64,000 bases of DNA, taken from the NCBI GenBank assembly GCA_965153455.1, contig OZ234502.1:6479495-6543494 (forward strand), in the 5' to 3' direction. Made by a program: the position numbers and the translations under genes. The stretch is from Sphagnum compactum. Lineage: Eukaryota; Bryophyta; Sphagnopsida; Sphagnales. The notes under the pieces are model-generated. The model had not been told where the DNA came from and ran no database searches. It saw only the letters and a program-made list of their open reading frames with translations. Positions 1 to 11,649 of this stretch are shown here, piece by piece; position 1 is the first letter of the stretch, and each line of letters starts with the position of its first letter.

Positions 1-2956
1 CTTCATCTTGAACACATCAATCTTCAATGCCGACTTGACAATTAGCATGGTCAAGAAGTGACACAATGGGATACTCATTTTAGCTTTGTTCTTTAAAAGG
101 ATATTATACTTGTCTAAAACTTCCAAAGTGTTTAGCTTATTTTGATGTTGGATCACCTCTATGGTCCTTTGGTAACTAGACTCCCCTTATGGAAACACAA
201 ATGGGAGTTGGATATCTGAAATGAGATTTGAATCATATAGTTGCAATAGTTCAAATGTAACCTTGACCAACAAAATATTAGAATGACAATGCAAAAGAAA
301 AGAAATAACTAGAGATATTATTGAAGGAGGTGATACTAAAAGGTGTAAATTTAGAGACACACAAGAGGACTAATGAGTACCATTGGGGGCATGTTTGTGA
401 GCATCTATCTTAATGGTTAGTGTTGACCATTGATAGAAACAACTTATGAATTCTCAAAAAACAAACGATTTATCCTACAATGAAATGCCAACAAAATTAA
501 TCATCATATAATGCAAACAAATCTCCTTTGAGTTGAAGCCAACTATAGGGTGTTGGGGCTTTATTGTAACAAAAGACAAGAAAAAAATGTCTTCGTCAAT
601 ATTAATGAATTTTTTTCAGCATAACCATATATTTGATAAGATATTTCCCTATAATCAACATCGACTATAGGGTGATGTGGATATGAAGCCCAACAAAGAA
701 GAAAATTGCAACTTAGATTGAATTATTAGAATGTAAGGAAATAATATTAAAATAACACTTTCAATTTCAATAAAGCCTATAGTTTGTGTTGACCATAAGG
801 GGAGGGAAGAAAAACCATCGAATTGAATAGAGTCTAGTAATTGTAATTCAATTGCTAGCACTTTAAAACATTATCCAATTGTTTCAAAGTTTAATCATGT
901 GCAACTCAATCAATTTTGATTTAAAAAAACAAAGGTTTGCTACATTTTCCAATGGTTTATTCCCAATGGTTAGTACTGATCATAGCCATTTATAAAAGGC
1001 AAGGTACATGTGGATTCTCTAATAAAGGAACAACTTATCGAAGTCCTCTCAAATAAAAATGCAATTCCCCCTATGGTCGATACTAACCATAAGATTCAAG
1101 AAGAGACTCAAGACGTGAAAACATTTTAAAAAATAGACAAAACGCTCATGACATTACAAACTAGAATACGTCTTCCCCTATAGTCAGCCCTGACCATAGG
1201 GGTCTACAAATGATTACAAATTACTAAACATGGGTTCACATCAATTAAATCCTCAAGGCAACTAAAAGTAAACTACATTTGCCACAATAGTTGAACCAAC
1301 CATGTGGAGAAGTTGTCAAGGACTTCTGACACATAATAAATAGAAGGTTAAGAAGAACAATTCAAGTGGTGAAAGAAATTTTTTAAAAAAGTTTTTGCCT
1401 TTAGGGTCTCAATAATTGGCAATGACCATAGAGAAAAGCAATTATGAAAATTTCTAGTAATCAACTAAAATAGTCATGTCAATGTCGTAACCTTATGAAT
1501 ATGAAGTTACAAACAGAGAAGTTATTTTGTTAATCCTATTCATTATACCCTACTGTTGGGGGCACGAAAGTAAAGATTGATAGTTGGTTGGATTCATTGT
1601 GACTTAAAAAGGTATCAAAGACTTCAAAAATGCACTCTTGTTGTATTGGAGACCTCCTAAACTTATATTAATAACTTTCTCCAAGTCTTTGATTACAATG
1701 AAATTCAAATGAATTAATCAAACACTCATGCAAGACATGGACCTCTATAATGTTATCATGCCCGATCATTAGCAATGACCATATAAAATCTAAACAAAAG
1801 ATTCAAGACAAATGAATGAAGAAAATCATATTTAAACATTGAGTGAAGATATTAATTAAGATAAATATGTGTAAGTAATGAGTGAAGACTAAAAATCAAA
1901 ACCTTAAAACACTAAAACATCTTATTCAAAGAATAAAGACTAGGAATCAAGACCATGAAACATTATTATCTCAAGGATTAACTAAATATATTTCTATAAT
2001 GTTTCCTTTTATAACAACTGAGAAGTGAATTATGAAAGACCCACCTCCTTTGGGTTTACTAAAGCCAACCCTCCTGACACAATACTTCACTTTACTTGCA
2101 ACTCTTGATCCATGTTTACCTATAAAGGTACTGTTTCACAATTTAGTTCAGTACATGATGGTTCAAGGAGAATCAAAAATCTAGTTCATGGTACTAGATT
2201 AGAAACCTAGATCATGCTATTGAAATAGCATGGTTGAAATCTATACTACTTTGAACCTATTCAAATTTCCTATAAACTTACTTCCCTATATTGCAAAGTC
2301 TTGGTTGTTGAATCAAGACAACACAGATTATAAAGTTTAAGCTTGTCCCACATGTTTCACAAATTCAAACCAACAAAAATAATACATAATGTATACCTCC
2401 TCCTAAGCATCCCTAGAAAGCTATTCCACAACTTTGTCTTCACTAAGGAGTGCTACCTGTTCACAAAATGTTCCAAATGCCCTTGGATTATTAGTAATCA
2501 TTTGTAGTAGGAAGCTATTCAACAACATTTACTCTTGCTTGTCAAGCTCTCACCTCCTTATGCAAGTGTTGATATTTTGGTTTCTTTATATACTAGGAAG
2601 AAAAATTCACATTTTTAGTCCAAAAATTGAAAACCATGTCTTAGATTTTGGTATTTTCCACGTTGAAGAACAAACATATATTGACCATACAAACTTAAGG
2701 TTATAAGACATTTTGGTTTTTTCTCACCTTTGTTTCCAAATTCTGATCTGCATCCAAAATCTGATTTGCATGTGTCATCGCACCATGCAGAACAATAACG
2801 AATTTGTTCAAAGAGTGACCATATAATACCCAAAGAAAAAATATTTTTGATAGAGAAAAAAAAATTGTTGTGTCTTAGTGGCCTCTTTTGAGTAGTAAGG
2901 ACTTCAATTGAGCGCCAAAGAACAAGAAAAGTGCAACATCCCTTCAAGGTTCTTGG
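1..2956. other. AT-rich intergenic DNA, no gene seen
   Basis: No reading frame here resembles a known protein, and the longest open frames are short and low in complexity. The only clear structure is a family of dispersed imperfect palindromes, listed separately. The composition fits degraded repetitive DNA. Confidence 0.6.
404..1307. repeat. Dispersed family of short imperfect palindromes
   Basis: At least five 25-33 nt hairpin-forming segments share a core of the type CTATGGT...ACCATAG: 404-436, 776-800, 1069-1093, 1175-1202 and 1282-1307. Weaker relatives lie near 168, 966 and 1750. The best one, at 1175-1202, has arms CCCCTATAGTCAG and CTGACCATAGGGG around a 2-nt gap with one internal mismatch. 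Spacing is irregular (about 100-370 bp), so this is not a tandem satellite. The loops differ while the arms keep the pattern. Function unknown. Confidence 0.6.
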
Positions 2957-3402
2957 GAGTGACCTCGGCCATGAGTAACCTTGGCAAACTTTGAGATCTT
3001 CCCAAGAGCCTAGCCGGGGAGGGATGTCAACCTTTGCTTAAAATTCCTCGCAACCCTAGCTTGGGAATGAGCTTGGCCATTGTTGAGAGCTCCCCGCAAA
3101 CAACCTTGGCAAATGTCAAGATCTTCCCAAAAGCCCAACCAAGGAGGCACCTCACCATTGTGGAAAACGCCCATATTTTCCCAAGAACCTGGTTAGGGAG
3201 GGACCTCGGCCATCATTGAGAGCTCCCCATGAGCCCATGAGCGACCTTGGCAAACGCCAAGATCTTCCCAAGAGCTAGACCAAGGAGGGACTTCGGCCAT
3301 TGTCGAGAGCTCCCCAAGAGTTGGCCCATGAGTGACTTTGGTAAACACCAAAATCTTCTAAAGAGCCTGGCTAGGGAGGGACCTCGGCCATCACCTTTAA
3401 GG
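2957..3402. repeat. Degenerate GC-richer minisatellite
   Basis: The phrases TTGGCAAAC, AGATCTTCCCAAGAGCC, GGGAGGGACCTCGGCCAT and GAGAGCTCCCC recur in the same order. The TTGGCAAA-type anchor falls at 2981, 3106, 3247 and 3338, so units are about 90-140 bp with indels, roughly four to five copies. The block is clearly richer in GC than its surroundings. No long frame runs through it, so it is treated as non-coding. Confidence 0.75.
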
Positions 3403-3627
3403 TCCCATAGTGATTTAGGTTAATGGACTACACCCCTCTTTTGTACTAGTGTCATGACTAATATCAAAAATAGTTTTGGGCTAAATTTTTGGAAGACTTG
3501 TTCGTTGGATCACTTGCGTTATGTGTAGGATGATTGTGAGAACTTTGTGGACTCTGGCTTTTGTAATGAAATCTTTTAATGCGGTGAGTGCGCTCATATT
3601 CTAGTAGTAGGCTAGATGTAACTAATT

Positions 3628-4640
3628 TTGTTGGCTTCTCCACTTGGATGCACATTTTGTCATGCTCTTCCCCTCTACATCATTGATTGCAATGGGCAAA
3701 CCTATTATGTTGTGCATAAACTCCAATTTTTCTTGAGATCGGTGATTCATCTTGGGGTACATAATCATCTTGTTGCAGATGGAAAGTGTAAGGAGTCTTT
3801 AGATGAGACTAGAAGGTTGATCACAAAAAAGGTCATTTGCACACCTAATGTAAAGACATTTGCAATTCCCTTCAATGCTAGTAAGACCCTCTTGGTTAGG
3901 CATCTGTTCGATGATTGTAATGATGGCATAATGGAGCTTCTCAAAGGTGAGCAGTTGGAGCACATCTAGGACAAGTTCTATGAACTAAACTCTCCCAATG
4001 TTCATAACCTTGTTGTTTTTTTCAAACATCACTTAGGGGGTGGTTATATTGATAGCATCTTTGAATTGAAGTCCAAAAATCACTACGACTGCATCCTAGA
4101 GTGTTGTTCCCTTGAACTTTTGAAGTTTTAGGACAAAAGGTGTTCATTTTCAAGATGTCGATAAATGTTGTGGGGAGTGGAGTGAGTTTTGTCACATGAA
4201 TGCAACTTGTAGGGGATTTGCAGAATGTTTGGATCATGTTTGATCATGTGAAGCATGTTGTTGGTTGGACAACTATGGTTTGTCATGTATACGATTCGGC
4301 CTATTGTAAAATGATGACCGTTGTAATTTGTGACATGCAATTTAAGGACACGGAGGTTCAACAAGTAATGTGGACAAAGCTTAATGACACAATGTTGAAG
4401 CACATGTTTTCGAAACTGAATTTCAAAGGTTTCATGGTTGATAATGCATAAGCCAATTGGAATGTGGTCATAATTGTTTATGGATCAAGGGACCTTTTTA
4501 TGAGGATGGTTGATAAGGAATGCACATGTTTATTCCACTGAATTCAATTGTTCGATAGGCGTACCAACCAACTGATCAAACATGAATTTTATTTTTCAAC
4601 AAAATGTTTCTTTTTAGCACATTTATGTTCATTTGAATGA
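3628..4640 (+). pseudogene. Decayed transposase-like gene (possibly MULE/FAR1 type)
   Basis: Two blocks in different plus-strand frames read like parts of one protein. The first (3628-3969) contains HLGVHNHLVADGKCKES, resembling the histidine-rich end of a zinc-binding N-terminal domain, and a stretch ending LLKGEQLEHI before a stop. The second (4200-4451, continuing past a stop towards about 4640) contains FKGFMVDNA, ANWNVV and ECTCLFH. The layout (DNA-binding end, then a core with an aspartate-bearing GFM.DNA motif and a late Cys/His region) recalls plant Mutator-like transposases. At least one frameshift and two stops make it non-functional. Family assignment is from memory of similar plant repeats and is uncertain. 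Confidence 0.4.
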
Positions 4641-7440
4641 AAATTTTGCCCAGATGTTTTTTGTGAAATCACATGAGTCAAAATTTTCAATTGTAATTGA
4701 AATGGTACAATTAATTCATATTCAATATATGACTAAATACTTCATCAAATTTTGTAATTATTTGAATCATTTAAAAAATATAGTTGCATTTTGTAGTATA
4801 TTGTGACAATATAGAAATTCTCATAAATATATTCTTTAATCACTTAATATTAATAAAATATATATAATTTATTTTGAAATTTTCATTATTTGGCTATTGA
4901 ACTACCTTATTTTGAGTATAATTTATGAAAATATTTTTTAATATCGGCTTGGTGGAAGTTGAAAGTTGCACAATTTCAAAAAACAATATTTGTGACTACA
5001 TTTTTTGGCTGCTATAGTGTGTTTTCACCCAATATACATTAGTGGTGTGGCATCAAAGTATATGGCTCAATAAAACTTTATACATTTTATTAGTAATAAA
5101 ACCTTTGACAATCATAACGTGCTCCCATGTATATTGTTTTTTTTGGTAGAATACCATACTACCTTGCCACCATAGCACATGTTTGTTGAAGAACTAATAT
5201 ATTTATTAATTTAAATTCATCAAATATTTTTTAGGCATGCAATTTTGTGTTATTTCAACAGTTTCGAAAATATTGAAGTTATTGTATAAGAGCCCTAGAT
5301 ATTTGGAGCATTGGTTGCACCTGGAATGATAAAATGCATCTTTGTATTTTCTTTTGACTTCAAACCTTCACATGATGTTACTATCGACAACTATGTTAGC
5401 TAAATCCATGTTCAGAGTCCGTAAATCATTGTTGATTCCACAATAAATCACACATGACGTGACAAAAGATTCTATGACAAGGCATGAAATATTCTGCCAC
5501 ATCATATATTATTTCGACATGGCAGATGAATACATAAAGAATATTCTATGATGTGCCATGAAATATTTAAAAAGATTCCTTCATGCTCGTGTGAGCTTGC
5601 TCACCCACTCACCTGCTAGCGTTGTTGTCGGGTGAGGGCATTCTTGAAATGAGCGCCCCAAGAGGTGGAAGCTGAGATCAACTCACATTTCAGGAATGCC
5701 TTCACCTTAGAGAGTTACCTGACCTAAAACACATGTTTCAGATTTGAATCCTAAGGTCGACTACATAATAATGATAATATAAAAACAAAATGTGGCTTTG
5801 AAAAGGAAATGTGCCTCTGCATTTTGAAAAGACATTATTATCAGACATAACATATCCTGCTTTATAACTAAAAACTTTAAGCCAGGGCTACTACATGGAT
5901 GCCAAAATATATATATGTGACATGCTAGAGAGCCTGTTATATAAGTATTCACCCTGTAGAATTTATTGCACTTCTTTTGGGTGTTTTTGTCTATTGGAGT
6001 TTGAAAAAATTGTATATTTACCAATGGGAAATTTTTTGTTCCACAAAAACCACAAAATTTGTCGGAAAAAAACCACTGGTTCACACCCTTTGTAAGCTCA
6101 CTCCACTTGCTTGCTGGGCTTGTCCTGTTTTGCTTGCACATGAACATAGTTTTGTTCACTTCACTTCATTCAATTCCATTGAATAGTTTCATTCATTGGC
6201 TCACTCCTCCATTCTTGCTTGCAGTGGACGTGAGATGGATCTGTGCAGAACTGGATCTCTTGTGTATAAGTATTTGCATACCTATATTTCTTAATTGCTC
6301 TATAAGCCTTATCCGTTTTCAGTTGGTTCATTCTTTGAAGGTTTTATGACACCTGCAAAATCATAATGATTCGCCTCAATGGTGATGGTAGCAGCTAGAA
6401 GGATTCTGCACAATCAGCTAATGTATCATCAATGTTCCAAATGATTTCCATGGACTTTGGATATTAGATATAATTTTGGGGAGTTCTTGATGGACATAAT
6501 TTGGAAATCATTTAGTAAACTCAGAGACTTGAATAAAGAACTATGAAGTTTGTTGACAAAGCTATAAATAAAGGTCATTAGGCAATCCAATCATCCAACT
6601 TCGTGGCTGTTCCAAGGTTAATGTCCTATGCTTATAGATTGGTACCCAATATTATCACAACTAACAAAGTCAGACATATAAACTATACACAAAAAGATGG
6701 GCAGCATCCCACCAAAACCCACAAACACCAAACTAAAAGTAAAAACCCTGTTCACATAGAATTGGGCTTCAACAGGGGTCACACTGAATTAAAATATACA
6801 GAAAATTATGTTTAGTGCAACAAACATCCAACACCAAACCATGGAAAAGGGTTGAGCAGTGTAGTTGCCTGTTATGGTTTTTCAGAAACTGACACACTTC
6901 ACCAGCAGGCAATAGCTTTCAGTACCAATTAGTGACTCATACAGTCCATCCATCAATGGTGAAATTCAGTATCTCCACATCTGAACACAACAAACTTGTT
7001 CGCACCTGTTTACATGTGACAGCTACACACAAAACTATAATTAGAAGTATTTTCTCCTCTTGCACAAAGCAGATGTCAAAGTGGGCAGTGTATAAACTAG
7101 CAACAATCTGCAGACTTCACCTTCCAAGGCATTGAACTGGCAGTAAGTCTCGGATTCACACATTAAAGAAATACTATGGTACTAAGAAAAACATAGCTCT
7201 GATGGAGACTACCATTCAAGATTTTACACACAAATGTTTCTGGAACATGAATCTCAAGCATTTGTATTGCAGACAGAATGAGATGCTGGAAATGATTGCA
7301 TTGGAAACCTCCTACAAAAGCAAAGCTGCAGCTACAAAAATTTATATTGCTGACATTCACAATCTGGAAAGAACTTTTGAATACATGGTAAAGATTCAGT
7401 TCATGATCTTGTCTATGACAATGACTAAGCACCCATTCCC
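4641..7440. other. Spacer downstream of the eIF3L gene
   Basis: No coding region could be supported. Open frames near 5.76-6.35 kb and 7.2-7.65 kb have no recognisable motif. The last part (towards 7440) probably includes the 3'UTR of the minus-strand eIF3L gene, but no polyadenylation site could be fixed. Confidence 0.5.
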
Positions 7441-10400
7441 TCACTCCAGCTGGACCCGGTCCAAATCATTGATAATTTCGTCAAACTGCCACCATCCACA
7501 CCGAATAAACTCAGAAATGGGCAACTCGTCAAGAAGTGACCCAAAACCACAAACGCAAAACTATACTAAGCAAGGAACAGTAAATATCTCAACAACACAG
7601 AGGGGACTAATGCCTGGGGGCAACCACTGTTATGGCATTTATCACTAGAGACCTGCTTTCTCTCAGATGGGACTCAAACACCTCTAGCTTCTTACAAATC
7701 TCAAGCCTGTATTCACAAGTTCTGAGAATTTCTCCACACTTACCATTTAAGTCAACCTGAATAGAATAAAGTTGTTATGCATCTCAAAAAAATACTTCAC
7801 TCCCTTACCTTCTTCAGTACATAGCTGAATTGACAACCAAGTAGTTGAAGGACCAACCTCAGAGCCCATTTGGGAATACAAAAGCAGGCCATTGACAGTG
7901 AATCAACCTGCAATATCGAACCTACACAAAGTACCTAAAAGACACCTCAGGAGAGAGAAAGTCACATGCCTTTGAGATGTGACGAATGAAGTAATCCCCA
8001 AAGCGCTTGGTAGTTTTTGTATCTGCAATATGGACCATATCCTGCACAGAAATCATTTCAGTTAAGTATGTGGTGAAGAGGTGTTGATATGAGATTCAAG
8101 ACTGCAAATAATCCTTTCAGGATCTTGTGAGTGAAAGGACAAAGTACTCACATCATCTACATAGAAGTCCACATCTGCATTAGAAAGAACACTGCCATCA
8201 TTGTTGATCACATGTGTCTTATGCTTGTATGTGAGCAATGCAACCCTACACAAGAACATTGTATAAATATTAAAAGTCAATAATTCAACAAACATTTTGT
8301 ACAAATACAACTACCAAGTAAGGAAAAAATAGCACAAATCTCAGACCCATGGTACTGTGCATGATTTCATAAAGTAGAACTTCCATATACTCACAATTCA
8401 AGTCAACCTGAATAGAAGTAAGCTGTGAACTGAGAATAAGGTTTTAGAGTTTTCAGATCCAACAGCATGTCACTGAACAGGAAAAAGAGGAGAGCAGAAC
8501 TTTTCTTTTTTTAAAAACAGAAAGGAAGAAGTAATGTGAAAATTAGCAACAGTCACAACCATTTCTGTGAACTTCAACAGCAACGTTCCCACTGACATCT
8601 TCAGACCTACAGTACCATATAGAAGGTAGATGTAACATCACATGATAAATGTAATACTCATGAGGAGAATCATTTTGAAGCTCAGAGGAATGTCAAGCAT
8701 ACCGCAGAGTAGGTTCATCAACATCCATGAATGAGGCCAGCTTGGCAATCGAGATGGTGGTATAAAGCTTTAAGAAACTCCGAATGCTAGAGAGAAGCTG
8801 CTGTTGTCGCACTTCTGACAAGAAAAGTTTCAACTGTAGCCTGTAAGCATCCTGCACAGTTCCAATGTGATGCCTGTACTCAAAGCAGAATGATTTACAG
8901 GAAAGAAAGCAATGACAAGATTTCCTGGAATTATAACAAAAGAAGGATGACAAAATCCAACTGATTACGAACTCTTACGAAATAATTTGACAGAGTCAGT
9001 TGCAACACATAGGGCAAGCTAGGAAGGCCAAAATAAAACCAAGAGAATCTCAGTAAGTAACAGGGAATGCCTGCAGATACATAATACATGATAAAAGAAC
9101 TTGTCGTTTAGCACATGGTTTACAAGCACCCCATACCTGGTTAAAGTTGACAAGGGGCTCATCATAGTTGGGTGGAGCTGGGGTGATGAACTTGGGGCAT
9201 GCATAAGAGAATAGTTCATCAAACATTGCTTCATCACTGTGTTGCATGCGCAGCATCTTCTCAGCATACTTCTCCCGCAACTGGTTGTTCACATTCTCGT
9301 CAACTAGTTTTGGATGAGGGCAGAGTGACAGGGAGATGGCAAGAAGAGCATACATCTGCTCATTCTTCTTCAAAATTTGATCATACTGTGATGATCGCTG
9401 GTGATACTGCTTGGTCTTGAAAATGTAAAGAAGCACTTGGTTGAATGATTTGATTGCATCCAGATACCTACACTCCAGTACAGCATGTGAGAACAAAGGA
9501 GTGCCACCTCTGTGGCAGAAGTAGCAATAGTAAGTCTGAAGGGTTGTTGCATCCCCAGGCCCATCGACAAGTATAAGCATACTGTTTAGAAAAAGTATTG
9601 AGTAGTTAACATGTTGTCTAAGGAGATTTACCTTCGTAACATAAAATTGGCAAAGCCATAGTAGTAAATTGTGGTGATCTGGCACCCGATGACTGTATTA
9701 AAAACTCCAGGCTGATTAATATCAATGGGCAGAAGGGCATGAAGGCCACTTTGATAATCTCCCAACAAACAGTGCACACGGAGCAAACCCACAATGCTGA
9801 AGTAACCAAGTACTTTCAGCACATTTGTTCCACCATGGTAATCATAGCCATCAGTGGCTGTAAAAGTGAGATTTCCATCCTTTTCCTCATCAAGGATCTG
9901 AAGGATCATCGACTTCTCAATCAATGCTTGGAGGTAGTTCAGCACTCCAACAACATTCCAGACCTGCAGAAAAAAAGAGCCAAAGATACGAGTCAGGTTA
10001 CTGATACAATGTGTTCTAATCAGATAGCTGATTACAGAGTGCACACAGAAGTTGTTTGAGCATGCAGCACTTGGGTGAGAGACCTCATCAATCTGCCTCA
10101 AAAAGGCCAGCTCATGGTCTGTCTTTTGCTTCAATTTTGCCCGATACTGGCAGAAGGACTGGAACTGGTAGATGAATTCATCCACCATATCCCACAACCA
10201 CTGATTTGGTAGTTGCATATTCACATTCCCATGCAGAATGACCTGGAAAAGGTTGCAATAATTGTCCCAAGAATCACATCGTTGCTCAATTGTGGGCTGT
10301 AGTCGCGCATACAGATGACGGAACCACATTTCCTTGTACAACAGGCAGAAAACATGGTCATTGTCCACATATGGGGCAATCATCTCCACAGCAGGCCAGT

Positions 10401-10668
10401 TACTTTGTTTGAACAATCTCTCACTCAGTTTCTGGAAACTGCCTTCATACATCTGATGTATCTCATACACATTCTTCTCACGAATGTGCCTGTACATATA
10501 GACAACAAAAGTCTTCACCACATCAGGCACATAGTTTGCACTGTCAAACCCCGGTTCTGGGGGCTGCAAGTCTCTAAACCCATCTCTGAATTCAGGCCGA
10601 TCGTCATAGGAGTCATCGTAGCCACCTCCATAGTCACGCCCCCCATATCCTCCTGCATCATACGCCAT
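7441..10668 (-). CDS. TIF3L1: Eukaryotic translation initiation factor 3 subunit L
   Basis: Subunit L is a PCI-domain component of the eIF3 scaffold that works with the 40S ribosome in the cytosol. Exons (minus strand): 10668-10084, 9963-9632, 9467-9137, 8851-8703, 8245-8152, 8041-7970, 7485-7441. All phases close and give 535 residues, close to the plant family length. Recognisable blocks are MYRHIREKNVYEIHQMY, QLPNQWLWDMVDEF, GFANFMLRR, IFKTKQYHQ, ILKKNEQMYALLAI, PKFITPAPPNYDEPLVN and the C-terminal INDLDRVQLE. The PCI-like region lies at about residues 310-510. The N-terminus is Gly/Tyr/Asp-rich. The start is the ATG at 10668; two codons upstream are in frame but only a GTG precedes them. 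The last intron needs a GC donor (AAAG|GCATGT). Intron 1 is 120 nt, has no stop and stays in frame. All conserved blocks are intact, so it is probably functional. Confidence 0.95.
7744..7756 (-). other. 13-nt exon-like cassette in eIF3L intron 6
   Basis: On the minus strand a good acceptor (TTCTATTCAG) is followed by 13 nt starting GTTGACTT and then a consensus donor (GTAAGTGT). A near-identical cassette lies in intron 4 at 8395-8407. Inclusion would shift the reading frame. It may be a microexon, a decoy splice pair or a short duplication; the sequence alone cannot decide. Confidence 0.35.
8395..8407 (-). other. 13-nt exon-like cassette in eIF3L intron 4
   Basis: This is the twin of the cassette at 7744-7756. 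The shared acceptor TTCTATTCAG precedes GTTGACTTGAATT and a donor-like GTGAGTAT. Similarity does not extend far beyond the splice-like signals. Confidence 0.35.
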
Positions 10669-10683
10669 TACTGCCACAGTTCC

Positions 10684-11530
10684 CTACAACTCAGTCAAAC
10701 CCTTCAGGTTCAAAATGAGCAACAGATTGAACCATATTATTTTGCTGTAGCAGCAAAACTATTTGAAGCTGAATACAATGCAGCTATTGACAGCACCACT
10801 AAGTGAAAAAAACAAGTCTGCTGCTTAATACACAAAATCGTAACCCTAGCGGGTGATGCAAACCAACTTGGGTGAACTAAATCCCATTCATTCTCCTCAC
10901 ATACACAGAGCAAGTGCAGATGAAAACGATGCTATATACTTTATGGCAAGAGTAACTTTGCAATGAAACAGAATCCGACGGATGTCACAGGTCAGAAAGT
11001 ACATACTCACATTCCCCTTAACCATCGCAACAGACCAGAAAGACAAGGGTAAGGACCGACTCTTCGGCAGCAAGATATAATCTTTGAAATAGCAAAAACA
11101 AAGTGGCGTGTCCGCACAAGCAAGAGAGACAAGAAGAAGCCATAAAGAAAAACCAAAAAAGAAAAAGAAAGTTCACTCCAACCATAACCCGAGATACTGC
11201 AACTCTGAATAGCAACTCTGAAAGACAAAAACGAGAACAAGAACATGAACATGATTTTGTATTATATTTGGAGGCCAGAAAGAGAAGAAAAAGAAGGCGA
11301 TGGACGAACTAGTGTTACCTCGCGGCGAAGGCGTTGGGGGTGTGGGGATGGCGCAAGCTCAACCGCAGCAAGAAGCAGCAGCGACGACGACGACGACGGT
11401 GAACAAACAAAAGCAAGAAACCCTAAAGCCCTCCCCGTCGTCTTCGCTGGTGACAATGCTCTTACCCTAATTAGGGTTTCTCTCAATCGCTCTGGTGAGG
11501 AGAACACAAGTCTCGTCACGTCACTTTGAG
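10684..11530 (-). promoter_or_regulatory. eIF3L 5' leader with intron and telo-box motifs
   Basis: A minus-strand leader exon can be read from about 11530 to 11319, ending GCGAG|GTAACA. An acceptor GTTGTAG|GG at 10685/10684 lies 15 nt upstream of the start codon, giving a 5'UTR intron of about 635 bp (11318-10684). The leader contains AAACCCTAA on the minus strand at 11471-11479, and its plus-strand counterpart near 11418. Telo-boxes (AAACCCTA) are well known in promoters and leaders of plant ribosomal and translation genes, which suits an eIF3 subunit. The transcription start is not visible. Confidence 0.6.
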
Positions 11531-11649
11531 ACATCGAAATTCTTTTCCTTTTCTGTTTTGTTGGGGTTGGCTTTTTCCTTTTTTCTTTTTTTGCCACAAA
11601 TTTTTTATATCACATAATTGAAAAAAAAAACTCCAGTAGAGACCGGTTT

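Noticed and set aside
404-1307. CRISPR-like array
   Set aside because: The repeats are imperfect palindromes at irregular distances in plant nuclear DNA, with no constant repeat and no cas genes.
7922-8041. eIF3L ending at the stop at 7922 (tail ACDFLSPEV...)
   Set aside because: The family-typical C-terminus FDEIINDLDRVQLE lies further on at 7441-7485 and joins in frame through a GC donor. The read-through end is kept only as a possible isoform.
11007-11597. Several overlapping frames on both strands around 11.0-11.6 kb
   Set aside because: The region reads better as the eIF3L leader exon and 5'UTR intron, with donor and acceptor signals and telo-boxes.
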